Assembly: GCF_023343835.1 (NCBI RefSeq)
Contig: NC_064447.1
Span: 7,828,001 to 7,892,000 of the forward strand
Length of the DNA stretch: 64,000 bases
Source: Lagopus muta
Taxonomy: Eukaryota > Chordata > Aves > Galliformes > Phasianidae
Direction of reading: 5' to 3'
Of the stretch, positions 27,739 through 41,600 are shown one piece after another. Within the stretch, counting starts at the first letter, position 1; every line of letters starts with the position of its first letter. The notes beneath the pieces are model-generated. The model saw only the letters and a list, made by a program, of their open reading frames with translations, was not told the DNA's origin and made no database searches. The translations under genes were made by a program, and so were the position numbers.

Positions 27739-29485
27739 TAAAATGGACCGCTATGATCTTCAAGAAGTTTCTGAAATAGGAATAAGTAAAAATATATTTA
27801 ATGCTTGTAACTTCCCTTCCCTTTTTGAAAGGTCTCTCACATTCCTGCAAACTCTCCCCTTTCCTGCCTTAGGATGCAGCAGCGCACATTGAGTTATCAC
27901 AGAGATGCGCCGTAGTTCGGTTCTTTGCTGACTCACGTCTTCAGATAACGACCACAAAACCCCACAAGGACACCTTCGTTTAAGCTCCTTTTCAACAATA
28001 AAGATTTCAGTACACACTTTGCTTTTTGATTCAACATGAAAGAACTTTAAATAGATTAACTTCTCTGCCTGTGAGCTCACTTCTTGTACTGAATACATCG
28101 ATACAGAGATACAAACCATGTAACACAGTAGGAGGTCATTTAGTGTAAGCTGTACGAGCATCTCACGTGGATTTAACAAAAGAAGGAGTAACACGGGCAG
28201 TTAACCTGAACACGGACAGTGTGAACATCAAGGATTAATTAACCTCTCCTAAATTGCACATTCCCAACAACCAGGATGAAGTACATTACCGCCTTTTAGA
28301 AGAATCAGTACGTCAAAGTGCCACTGCCTGGTGACAAATCAAAGTCATTTCGCAGCTCCTTTCACGTGTTGCCTCATTAGTGAAAACATTTACTTCAAAA
28401 TACTTACAAAAGCAGGAGACATATTCTCATTATCATCATATTGTATGACACAAAACTAAGCAATAGAATTAACTGCAAAATCCTCTTTTTATGCCTTCTG
28501 CTATTTTGTAGGGTATTTGGCATAGGCACTTGGTAAAAGTTATTACACGTGTCTGCTCCCAACAAGTACCACACAAGTTAGATAAGGTACAAAAAGTTTA
28601 AGACTACAAATATGGAAACCAAGAGAAATAGGCAAATGCACAGCACTGTACTCAAAGTGATCCGCTCCACAGAATTTAAAACATGTCCTTAAATATGAGA
28701 GCAGATGTGCCTTACTGTTCTTCTTCCCACTGGTACATTTATAAATATCGCAGTATGCAGTTAACTTACAAAGTGTAAAAAATCTAGGTAAGTTCTCACG
28801 TCTATTTAATCTTCTTATGATTTAACAGTAAAACCTATGAAATATTTGAAATTCACAGTACACATATAAAGCATCATATTATTGTGTATTAAAAAATAAG
28901 CTTAAGACCAAGAAAGCAGCTTAAAGCAATTTACAATATATCCTCCAACAACAACAACAAAAAATAATTAAAAAGTGCTTTTATAGTAATCATAGTTTTT
29001 CAAACAGCAAAGTAAACGTAGCGTTAGACCGATTCCCAGCATGGCTCAGCACAGCACACAGAGCAGACTGGCTGGGCCTTGCTCTCAGTGCCTGCTTAGT
29101 GCACCTGTGTATCCACCTCTGCTGACGACAGCAACAGCTGTGAGTGCTTTCATTCATCCTGCTAAGATTTGTACAAAACACTGCAGTGCAAATGAACCTG
29201 TGAAGTACCTTGTGCACTTGGAATGAGAGTGGGAGTTGGAAAAGACTGGGGTGGGACTGGGCTGGAATGAAAGAACCTTGAGACTACTGGAAGCTGACTG
29301 AATGGCTGATATTGATATGTAAAGGTGAGCAAGGAAAGCAACTGAGTTTTCTCACATCAAAACCGAAATCAGTCTAACGCTATTAAATGGATTAATTATC
29401 AGTGATTTATATAATTCTTATACAAAATACAAAAGCATAAAATATATTTCATTCATTAACATGATATGAGTACCATGCCTGTATG

Positions 29486-29641
29486 TTACCACAGATTACT
29501 TTTTTTCTTGCAGCAGGGACATTCTTCTTGCTTAGCTGCACAGTGATCACAAAGTATGTAATGTTGACATGGATTCAGGACGGTGCTACCATCACCTTCT
29601 TGACATACTATACACTTCTTTGACTGAAGCTGAAAAATCAC
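29486..29641 (-). CDS. UNKL: UNKL coding exon 16 (RING finger and stop)
   Basis: Acceptor CTTACAG|GTGATT. It contains the C-terminal [15 protein letters not shown], then [19 protein letters not shown] and [10 protein letters not shown] before TAA at 29,488-29,486. All expected zinc-binding cysteines and the histidine are present. The exon is 156 bases including the stop. Confidence 0.95.
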   Translation of the reverse strand: MIFQLQSKKCIVCQEGDGSTVLNPCQHYILCDHCAAKQEECPCCKKKSNLW

Positions 29642-32600
29642 CTGTAAGATGATTACTGCACTCAGTAAAAGGATTCCAAACTGTACAGTTACGTTTTAGC
29701 AACTTTACGCTTAGCTGTGCTGACAAAAACTTTAACAACACAAAGAATACTGGTTTTGCATGATGAATAACCAAGGCGAGGGCTGTAAGATCTGAGTATG
29801 CACAACCATTACAACAGCAGCTGGAGGAGTACAGGTGCACTTAGACAAGAAAATATCTAGGTTAGCACTTCTGGACTGCAGTTTTTCTGCACCACTGGGA
29901 TAAGTGATGCAAAGAAAGAAAAAAAAGTCAGCCTTTTTTACTATCGTGTATTTCCTTGTTTTGACATTTTAAAGTACTGTTACATTTTCTTAGGTTGTGA
30001 GAGGTGTTTGCATTAAGACAAAATGGAAGCTTTCCAGGTAAGCTACACTTCAAATAAAGCTACAGGGATGGATTTGGGATGGATGCAAATAATGTCTCCA
30101 TGTGGTAAACCACATCAACCTTATGAAGGGATAGGAAGAAGTGAACGGCATCTAAAAGCTATATTCATTTTTGAGAGAGTCATCTTCGGGTTAAGAGAAA
30201 CATCCACAACACTGTGTTGCACTAAGACAGCACCTTTCTCCTGGATGGAAGGGACAGGTGAGAAGAGGCCACAGTGGTAAAAGAAACCTGAGAAGCCGAG
30301 CAGCTGTAAAGGCTGGTAATTGTGAACAGCCCAGACTGGCTGAGATGACTTCTGCCCCAGGATCTAATGACTTGGTTCAGATAGGAGATGCCAGGACTGT
30401 TTTGCTTCTATTTAAAATCCCCCAGGAGAAAAACAAGTGATCCCTAAAGCAAATGTACTCAGCACAGGAGCCTGGCAATAGCAAGTCTCACCTATCTTCA
30501 TTGCCAGAGACTTAAATAATGTTTTAACCTCCTGTAAGGAGAGCCTGGCTTTTCTTTAAGGCAACAGTTCATGCTGATACAGATGGCACTGGACAGGAGG
30601 AGCACTGAGACAGAGAATATGGTGCTGAACTCTAACAGCTAGAGGAATATGGCAGACTGTTCTAGTAAGTGGAAGGAAATATTACCTTTTTTTTTTCTGG
30701 ACTGTTCAGTGACAGTCAAAGCAAAAAGAACTGCCATCACATGTGCTATCACTGCCCTTCCAGACTGTAGAATAAAATGTAATGTAAAAGCAAGCTCAGC
30801 TCAGGACAGTCTGACGTAGGAATGAGGCACTGTCACTATCATCTCCCTTGATTATGCTCAGGGGAAGAGAATATGACTTTCAAAGCTTTGACAGCCCTGA
30901 GAAATGCTCTGCATCTGACAGCAAAAGAGCATCTTACGTTTTGGCAGAACCCAAGTTTGGGTTTTAGAGAAGGTGGAATGCAGCACTGTGGTCACTAACG
31001 TGGCTAAGGGACCAAAGCATCTGACACGAGGAGAAGCTGAAAGAAGAGAGGGATTCTTATCAATGTGTATAAATACCTTGTGGGAGGAAGTAAAAAAGAT
31101 ACAGTCTCCTCTTGATGGTACCCAGTGAAAGAAGAGGCAACAGGCACAAATGATAAGGACAGGAAATCCCACTTTTACAGTGAAGGTGGTCAAACATTGG
31201 ACAAGGCTGCCCACAGAGGTTCCAGCATCTCCATCCTTGAAGATATTCAAAACATTCTGGGCCAGGCTGTAACAATCTGCTCAGGTTGACCCTGTTTGAG
31301 TGGGGCATTGGACTAGATGATCTCCAGAGGTCCCATCGATTGCCAGTGATTCTAAGCTCCAAGTCTGTACTGGCCTCTCTGACTACACAAACTCCTAGTG
31401 CAGAACCTCACCACCTACATTCTAAACAAGCGAATAATGTGTAATTGTTTACATTTATCTACAACTTTTAATTTATTTAGGTAGTGGCTGAAATATTGGC
31501 AATTTAAGCTTTTTCAGATTATTTATTTATTTCTTTATTTAAAATCACCCTCAGAACCCTTGTGAATTGCTTGTCATTTTCTCTGATAGCTGATCAAAAG
31601 AATCAGAAGAATCTATCAGGCTGAGAACTCTGAACATCACGTAGTCCAGAAAGAAAGACTTAACACTGAGACCAGTGATGCTCTCTGAAATTAAACCTGG
31701 CATGTGCATCTCACTGAAGCTTACTGAGCTGTCAGTTTTAATTAAACAAAAACAGTTACACAGATGAAGAAACTCACCTCATCTATTGTTCCTAAATCTA
31801 AGTGCAGCCGGCTTTGTAAGGAGCGAAGCTTTGGCAAGGAGATTTTTTCTATGTCTCCATAGTTTTCCATGTAAGGTAATGCAGTAGACAGGCAAGCAGC
31901 TAATTGCACCTTCAGCTTTTTTAATTTATTTTCCACTGCTTCCTTCTTCTGAAGAGCGAGTTGTTTGTCAGCAGATGCAACATCAGCACGCTCATTTGCT
32001 TCTTGAGCCTCTTTCTGCCATGCATCACATGCCTGAGAGAAAATGATTTCCAGAATGTAAGAAAAATTGTTTTTTTCAATTAAAAATGGAAGAGTAAATT
32101 CAAAAGCCTTCAAAAATGCACATTTCTAATTTTAAACACAACAGTGTAATTATGGTCAATTTAATGTTTTTCCCTACTTATCCTACTGTCACATTTATGG
32201 AGCTCTACGAACGGAACACGCTCAAATTTCAGTGTCAGGAGACATTAAAACCTGCCAGAATGCAGCAGAGGTACTTGGCTACTCCTTATCACAGAGAATA
32301 TGATGTGAGAGGAAGAAAAGGACTACAGGAAATGCACTGGAATGGCAATTGTCAAGAACCTGGTTTGACTGCTGAGATGGCTGAATGTCATCCAGGCACA
32401 ACATGCAGCCAGAGCTGCTAGCAAGCTTTTGTGTGTGTGTTTGCATGTGCTTACCAGTGGAAAGAGGTACAGGAGGGAATGTGTGTCTTTAGTTACTTTA
32501 CACTGAGACACACAACTGTTCAGCACTAAAGGGTTCCTTTACGCTGCCAGCTCATTTAGGAAAGGGAAAAAACATCATTCATGGTCAATTCACTTGATAG

Positions 32601-35600
32601 ATTGTAAAAAAACTCTGGGTTCAAGGATAATAAAACTTGTAAAAAGGAAAAACAGTTGGAGGTGCATGTTTACTAAGTACAGAAAAAAATGTAATACTAC
32701 CATAAATGAATGTACCTGTTTTACTTGTTGCCAAGATTCTTCCCATTGTTTCAGTTTTCTCTTGGCATCATCAAGTTCCTGTCTAACTCGAGTCAGTTCG
32801 TTCCCACTGCTGTTTGAACTCACTGAGGGGGCAGTGCCACTGCTCAGAACGGGGGATGGGCTGGGAGAGAAATTCCCAGTTACAAAGTCCCACATGCTCC
32901 CTGTAACACCATTTAAACCTGTAAAACAAAAAATAGTGTCTGCACACCCTGCTGCAAAATGTTTCACATGCAGAACTACATAAACGCACTGCAAACGCAA
33001 AACTTACAGTTCTACCTGCAAGACTCGTTATTTGACTACCTTCAGAAACATAAAAGTCTGGAAAATATTTCTAGTTCTGGAACAATTCACAAAACTTACC
33101 ACATGCTTTTCTCTTGCTGCTTTTATTAAAAGAGAGCACAGTCAGCAAAAGGAGAAGAAATGGTGGGAATAATTCATGTACAAAAACCTTTGCTCCCGGA
33201 AGTCCATACATCATTTTAGTTCTTTCTATTTTCTATTTTCCATTAACAAAAGTTGTAGCTAAAAGGTGTTCTTACTGCCTACTCTTATCTTTCAAATGCC
33301 TAAGTAAATATCTCCTCTTCCAAGAACACTTTTTGTCCTCACTAGGAAGGAAAAATTAACTCCTGGAACTCCCTCCCACCTACCCCATTTAACACCACTG
33401 TCAGCAGTGCTAACGATTACAATAGCTGGGCTTTGTCTTCCAGATCATGGGAAATCTGCACAGCCTCGAGCCGAACCCTCCTGAGCTGCCATCCATTCCC
33501 CTCTTTAAACACAGCAGTGCAGCCTTCAGCCTACTTACCTAACGAGTTGTGAGAAGAGGCAGAGGTGCCCAATATATTCTGTTCTGATTTCAAAGGCTGA
33601 GGCTGCTGTTGGTGAGGGACCATAGCGGATGAAACAAAAGACTGAGAAAGTGATTGTGAAAGAGAATTGAGTGGAGAGGTTGAAAGGGATGATGATGAAT
33701 GTAGAGAGGAGGAACGAACAAGAGAACCTGGAATATTGACAGGTGCTGAACTTTCCAGTAATCTTTTACCTAAGCATGCACAAAAAAATAAAAAATAAAA
33801 ATCAGTTCCAAAGCAGGACACAGCTCTGCAAGTATTCTTAAAATTAAACTGTATATTCAAATACCTGCCATTAGTAAACAATGTATTATTTATCTGCTAT
33901 CGTAAGAAACATTTTAAATTTGAACACTTAGAAGCAGTGCCATCATCTGCGGCTACAGAGAGAGAGAAAACATTTTTCAGATCAGGTTATCTGACTTAGA
34001 AATATTTACAGCCAACTAAAGCAAATGGAAAAACTGAGTGGAACTTAAAGGAGTAAGAAAAATTTGTTTTGTATTTTAATACATAAACTAGAGTTGAGAA
34101 AGTGAGACTACATACCTTAAAATGTTTTACTGAGTAATAGTCAGAAATACCTCAATTTCTTTCTTCTATATACTTTTGTTCAGTAGATTTTAAATGTCAA
34201 ATGTACTTTAGTCTACAGAAACTAAGTTTGAAACAAAGTAATAAATAATATAATCAAACAGGTATTGCTCATAATTTTCCAAAATAATGGCAATAATAAA
34301 AATAAGGTATCTTTAGAATGAATGTTAAATGATGCAATCGCTTGAATAACTGTGAACAGACGCCTTGGTTTTCCCCAGTCAGGAAATTCAATATTTACTG
34401 TAAAGATTTTAATCAATAATTTTGAATAGCAGTAAAAATGACATCACCTTCTCCTTGGAGAAAATAGAGCAGTCAAGTGAGTTATACTTGAAATCATGAG
34501 TCATTATTATGGTTTTCTGTTTTTGCTTAAAACTGATGAATTTATGTCATCAGAGAAAACATCTTTTTAGAAATATTACAAAAGAAGAAAATAATGCTCA
34601 TTATAAGCTGCACTGCAACAATGTCTTCAAAAATGTATCATGGGACACTCAGGAAATGTTGGCAAAGTCTCCTGAGCAACTGCCTAAGGAAGATACAGGA
34701 CAGACCAGAGATGTATGTGACATAACAAACAATAAACCTACACCTCTGTTTGCAGGAGAAGCAAGGGAGCAGCACAGTAAAGGCAGTTTAGTTTAAGAAT
34801 CTGGCCCAGTAAGAACTCTCAAATTTTAAGAGCCCGAGATCCCAAGCAAACACTGTATGGGGTTTCACAGAGCCATCTCTTTTCTAGTACTTGAGTTATT
34901 CCTCACATCTACTGGATTTTGCCCAACACAATCAGCATCGAGTAGCAAGGCTGTGGGTGAGGACAGGCCAGAGCTGCCCCATGCTGGGCACAGCCATTCC
35001 CAGCCACCCGCAGTGCAGCGCTGCTGCAGCACACAGCCAAACCCATCAGCAGCACTGGTGCTGCTTCTGGGAAAAGGCATGTAAGAGGGCAAAAAGCTGC
35101 AAAGCAGCAAGGAGTGAGAAAAAAGGTGCAAGAAACAGCCCTGCAAACACCGATGTCAGTGAAGAAAGAGCAGGAGGAACCAGAGCAGAGATTGCCTGTG
35201 GTCAGGATTTTCAATAAATGCATCAGGACATTCTATAAATGTAAGCCAGTCCTTCCAGCAGCTATTCTGCCCACGGCCCCAAGGGCGTGCCAGAAGCACT
35301 TTCTAATCGAGCAACCCCTTCCAAAAGACAGGCAGGATGACAGCAGTCTAACCTGCTTACATCTCAAATTAAACAGGAAGAACAGAACCGAGAACTATTT
35401 GGTGCAGTCACTGTTGTCTGTAACAACTGTGAAGAGTAAACTCTTAGAAAGGTGAGAAATAAAATTCCTTCAAGTGATACATAGTTTGATTTTACAATTT
35501 GAGCCGCTTACTTGCTAATCCAAGGTCACTGCCTTCTTGATCTTCCAACTCCCTACTGATGGATGCCACATTCACACCGTTGAAATGTATATCTAGAGCT

Positions 35601-38600
35601 GAACCTGTTAAACAAAGCACTGTGTAGTGAATTATCCGTGATGCTGAAATGAGGAAACTTTGATTATTTTTATTATCATTTCCATCATAAAAATCCTTAA
35701 TGTCTAGATCATATCTAATACCATGCAGCACCATCCACTGCCCAAAGTGTGTTCCAATTAACACTAATAGTTGCATAACTGGGAAGATCTAATGATGATT
35801 TTGATGAATAGCTATACTGCCAATACAGTTGACATGGGAAAGCATTATGGGGGAGGGAACCACCTGCTGTGCTGGACAGGATGCCCAAGAAAGGATGTTC
35901 CTCTGCCCCAACTTGCACTTCTCACCTGGCATCTTGGACAGCTTTCTGTGTCCTTTTTTTTCTCCCTCTTCTTACATTTCCATTTTTCTCTGTAAATGAT
36001 ATTGACCATTGTGTCCACCAGCATTGGACCCCACTAATCATCCTTTGTGCACGTGAACCTTTCTCAGTGTGTTTGTGCAACAACACCATATGAAGGAGAT
36101 GTTCCTTTCTTTTCTTGTGTTGGTTTTTCTTTCCCCCCCCACTGGAATAAAAGCAGGCCATTCACACCACTTCCCTTGTCTAATAGGAGTAGCTTGCAGT
36201 CTTCTGCAGCTTCTGCTGCATCTTCAGTGTTCAATGCATCACCTAAGCCTCAATGTTAAGTGCTAGCTCTATCTGATTGGCACGCTTATTCTAAGCTCCC
36301 CTACCCCCTTCTTTTCTTCAGCTCTTGAGGACAATTACTCAGCCAGCAGACAGAAAAAACTTAAGAGCTCCCCATGCAATCATGATGAAGGGACAAAGAA
36401 AAGGCTTCAGACCTCCCTGTCTGACAAAGCTTCCTCAGTTCTTCCTAATATAACTCCTGCATTTCCCATAGTCCTTTATCCAAATCCATTCTTCCTCTTT
36501 TCCCATTACCACCTACTGTCTTCTCTTCCTGCAGCTCCTTCACTTTTTTTTTTTTTTAAACAATTCTTCAATGCACCAATTTCTACAAGAACATGACAGG
36601 TTTGTTCTATGAGTACTTTACATTTTTTGCTCTATTCAAATTACATACAGCACTTCATTTTCATTGCCATCCAGTATATCCACAAAGTAGAACTCTGGAG
36701 AAATAACATATATGAAATTTCTTTGGGGAAAAAAACCCACAAAATCTATACAGTTACAGTAAAGTACATTAACCTACACTTCCATGAGACATGGACACTG
36801 TGACTCACCTTCAAGTAACAAAAATATCATCCTGAAAACTATTTCAGAAAAACAGCTGAAGGCAGCAGAGGCATATTTTACCTCAGAAGAATCAAGGATC
36901 TCTTAAGCTCAATAACAGAATGACAAATGGGAAACAGAGCATATAACAGCTTAAATGACTTTGCAACACTTGTGCTGCATATAATTTTAGTATATAATTT
37001 TAAAATTGTACTGAATTAGCACCACATCAAGTACATGGAAATTAGACCTTGGATTTTACGGTTACATTAGCTACTTGTTCTGGTCAACTAGCACACACTT
37101 ACTCCAAAAGCACTCTTTATTTTGACAAAAAAATTTATTTCCACAGTATTAACTGTAAGCAGTGACATTATATTACTCGCAAAGAACAAAAACTAAAAAT
37201 CTGCTCACTAATTCTAACAACTAAAAATAATTTTACATTTATGTTTCAACACACAGATCATCCAACAAACCTTTTAGGAAAGCAGGGTATATACTTGTGA
37301 GACTGAGGAAAATATCTGCCATTTAATATTCTGCACAGATTACTTTCAAAAAGAGATGAGAAGAGGAAATGCCTACCTTACCATTGCTAAGTGCTGACTC
37401 ACTGCCTGCAGTCTCCTGCTCTCTGGCACACACTGATTTAAACACAGAAACCTTCAAGCACACCAGCTAATCACAGCACAGCCCTGCTCATGTGACTGAC
37501 ACCACAGGCTGCAGAATACAATGTCCTTCAAATCACATTTCCTGCTACAGCCTCCTGAATAAATCATATTTACTGTAGAAGTGCCACATATTTCAGCAAG
37601 TCTGTGCATAACGCTAATTAACAGGGACCACGAGATGTCAGGATTGATACTTGGAGGGATGGAGAAAGGCTGTCTGAAAGGGCTGCCAGAAACCACATGA
37701 AATTCAACTGAGCCAGATAAAGTAATGCAGCACCTGGGATAGAATAATCCCTTGCAACAGTACAGGCTGGGGACCAAATGACCAGAAAGCAGTTTTGCAG
37801 AAAAAAAGCTAGGAATCCTACCAACGAATACATTCAGCATGTTCTGGGGGAAGTAAAAGCAGCTGGCCTGCATTAGGAACAGTGCAGCCAGCACACTGAG
37901 GGAAATGATTGCTCTCCAGCACCTGTGAGACCACAGCAAGAGCACCATGACCAGTTTTAGGTTTCTCCATGCAAAAAAGACATTTACATGCTGCACTGTG
38001 TCCAGTGCCTTGCTATCTGGATGGTTAGGGGACTGAAGTACATAATATACAAAGACTCAAACTCTCAAACTCTGTATTCTTGAACTGATACAGTTGATCT
38101 GTCAAAGTATTTGGTAACTCAAGCAGGAGAATCACCAGCAAAACAGCATGAAATGTTTGATACATGTCTCCAAAAACTGATTTATTTTCGGAAGGAGATG
38201 AACATGCAGTGTGCTCTGTTCAGCCTACAGTGGTACTGTGTAAAAAGTACACAGCAGTTCAGAAGACAACAGTACATGATAGTGTACGTTATGTGTGTAT
38301 TTCCTTTCAGAGAAAACCATGGGATTTCAAATTGTTACAGTGTTCTGTGCTGCCCTATGACCAAACCCTGTCAGACTGACACTTAACAGGGCTCTGGGCA
38401 AATCCAACAGTGCCTGGAGTACTGTGTCCAGTTCTGGGCTGCCCAGCACAAGAGAAGTGCTGGAGAGAAACCAGCATAGGGCCACTAAGAGAACTAAGCT
38501 CTGGATAAGCCTCCTTAGAATAAAGATGTCTGTATCTCTCTATGCATATTGTTGAGGATACCCTTGTACCAAGTGTCAAGTTATTCTTGGCGTGAGGATG

Positions 38601-41600
38601 TAATTATTTAATAATTAACTGAACAGCATAATGTGACATGATTACCTACTGGTGACTGCATGAATTTACTGTCAAAGTTCTCTCCTTTCTTATTAACAAC
38701 TTGGACAGAAAAGCAGTGTCTAATTATTATTTAAATATTTATCCCCTTTTAACATTTTCCAGCTAAAAAGCCTTGCTGGTTGGAACCAAGGGAAAGGCCC
38801 CGGGTTAGTGATGAGGATTTCTGAATGGAGTATTTCCTGAATCCGTCCTGTGTATTCAAACAAAAGCTTCCTCCTTTTTGTGTCCTTTCAGGTCTGGCAC
38901 ACATAAGGAGAACAAAAATATGATTTTGCCCCTGAATGGATCAATAAGGAGATTGGAAAATAGACAGCCAAGAAAAATCTCCCACCTTCCTGCAAAGACA
39001 GTAAAATCTGTAACTGCACCTGCTAAAGTAACCTCAAAGAGAAAAAAGTCAAATCTCAGTGGCTCACCAACACAAGTAGAGGAGACATCACTTCTATTTC
39101 TAGGAATGTGGTGAGATGCATTATGAAGGTTTTATGCATTCTTAAAATTGCTGGCCACTGTCAATGACATATTCCATTTAAAATATGTCCCAATTACTCA
39201 TTCCTATGCTTTCACTGCAGAGTTTATGAAAAACAATGATTTTTTTTGGGAAAATATTCAATTTAAAACTCAGATATTGTTTTTAATTAAATATAATAAA
39301 GTTGAGTACATACAAATGCCTTTACCAATAAGCTGTTCTGAACAGACATTAAAATAAGGAGAACTTGAATAATGCAATAAACTACACACAATCAGAGAGT
39401 AGATGTTAAGACTTACCTATAACTGATTCAACTGTGTTACCAGCAGAATAGAATGGGAGAGTTTGGGTACTGATAATAGAGACAGTTGTAGGAGATGAAC
39501 TATCTGATCCAACACTGGAGGCCAGACTGGAAGTAATACTTGAAGCAAGTGGGTTAACCACTGAAAAAACACTGAGATGGTTCTGTTAAAAACAAACATG
39601 TACAATAGAGTATGTGTGTGTATTCTTACACAGACGTGTAAGCACATGAAATAAATACAGTGCAATTTTAGAAATCATTATTTTAGTTCAAACAGAAAGA
39701 AATCCAAAAGGAATCTCTAAATGAATAGATTAAGATAATTTTCCTTATCATTTCCATGTGGTTGGATATTGCCACCGTATGAGGAAGTTTTGCTTTCAGA
39801 GAAAAGGTATTTAAATACCTTCAAATGAGCTTTACAATCAGTTAGTCAGCTGAAGTCTGATGACCCTTTTCAAAAGGAAAATATCTACTGAGCAATTATA
39901 CCATTTCATTATACATTTGTACACAAATTATATTCTAGATTTCTTTGTTCTGCAAAATTTCCCATTTAATCCAAATGCAACTGGTGCATGAACTGATCTT
40001 CATTTTAGACAGGGGAGAAACTAAACTGCACAGCACACACCTCTACTACTTATTTCTAGCTGAATTCGTTTCACACAACTCATAAAACATCCTGAGTCAG
40101 ATGGGATCCACAGAGATCACCAACTCCAACTGCTGGCTCTACAGAGCACCACTCACAATTCAAACTGTAGTTCTCAGAGCACTGTCAAATGCTTCTTGAA
40201 ATCCAGCAGGCTTAGCACTGTGACCGCTGCCCTGGGGAGAATATTCCAGCGTCTGACCACCCTCACAGTGAAGAACTTTTCTCTAATACCCAACCTGCCT
40301 TGTCATAGAATCATAGAATCATAGAATCACCAAGGTTGGAGAAGACCTTCAAGATCACCCAGTCCAACCGTTCACCTATTCCCAATAGCTCCCACTAAAC
40401 CATGTCCCTCAACACAACATCCAGCCTTTCCTTGAACACCCCCAGGCTCGGTGACTCCACCACCTCCCTGGGCATCCATTCCAGTGCCTGACCACCCTTT
40501 CTGAAAAGCAATACTTCCTAATGTCCAGCCTGAATCTCCCCTGCCGTAGCTTGAAACCATTCCCTCTGTTCCTATCACTAATGACACAAGAGAAGAGGCC
40601 GACCCCCAGCTCACTACAACCTCCCTTCAGGAAGTTATAGAGAGCAATGAGGTCTTCCCTGAGCCTCCTCTAACTGTCTCTACTGCATGCCCTCCCCTTG
40701 GGTCCCGCCACCAGTCACCAGAGAGATCAGTGCCTTCCTCTGCTCCCCTTGCAAGGAAGTTGCAGGCCCCCATGAGACCTTCTCTCAGTCTCCTCTTCTC
40801 TAGGCACAACAAACCAAGAGACTTCAGCTGTTCTGCACACACCCTAGCTTTCAGACCCTTTAGTGCAAAATCACAGAATGGCTGAGGTTGGAAGGGACCC
40901 CTGGAGGTCACCTGCTCCAACCCTCCTGGTCAAGCAGAGTCACTTAAAGTAGGCAGCCCAGGGCTGCATCCAGAGGACTTCTAAACACCTCAAAGGAGGG
41001 TGGCTCCACAGACTCTCTGGTCCGGTGCTCAGTCACTCTCATAGTAAAGAAGAGTTTCCTGATCGGATGGAACCTCCTGTGTTTCAATTTATGCTCATCA
41101 CCTGTTTCTTTAGGCTGCTTTGCAAAGTGCCACAGAATTTTGATACTGCTTTAATGAATCATCCAAAAGGGCAAAATATTAGTGTTAGGCTTTTGGCAAT
41201 ACCTGCTTGTTGTCCTGTTCATTTTTTTTCTGCTGATTCTCAGCTGAGAAGCTTCGCTGCTTTGCCTGAAACAAAAAAAATTATGAAATATATGAACTTA
41301 ATGAGTCACTGATAAAAATATGTAACTAGCTCATGAAGGGCCAGAAGCATCTCTCTAATGATGTCTTGAAAAGAGGGCGACTTAATTTCCCTTACTGCAG
41401 TTCCATAAGGACAGTTAAATTTTAATGATCGTAGAGTAAATCAACATGGAAATTGAGCACATGGAAATTATTTCTAGCTCCTAAACTGAGTAGCCATTTT
41501 AGCACTATGATACGACTGAAATAACATGTTCCAAGTGCTTGCCAGCTGGTAACTATTTCTCCAAGAGGCTGCTGGGATAGAAGCCTGGGTTAGCCCGAAG

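Larger units (their letters stand above)
26165..29485 (-). other. UNKL: Probable long 3'UTR of UNKL
   Basis: From the UNKL stop codon down to the orphan CpG island, about 3.3 kb of AT-rich sequence contains no recognisable CR1 or LTR. That contrasts with the introns and intergenic DNA around it. Minus-strand AATAAA signals occur at 27,733-27,738, 26,634-26,639 and 26,185-26,190. The absence of repeats and the terminal signals suggest a 3'UTR with alternative ends. A 144-codon open frame at 27,760-28,194 is probably chance. The extent of transcription is inference. Confidence 0.5.
35605..39416 (-). other. UNKL: UNKL intron 11
   Basis: A 3.8-kb intron. It holds a CR1 remnant (38,385-38,520) and an exon-like open segment on the opposite strand (38,892-39,110). 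The rest is AT-rich with poly-T and poly-C runs near 36,130 and 36,546. Confidence 0.7.

Noticed and set aside
27760-28194. A 144-codon open frame on the minus strand
   Set aside because: It lies in the probable UNKL 3'UTR, has leucine runs and no recognisable domain, and no splice or promoter context. Long frames of this size occur by chance elsewhere in the window.
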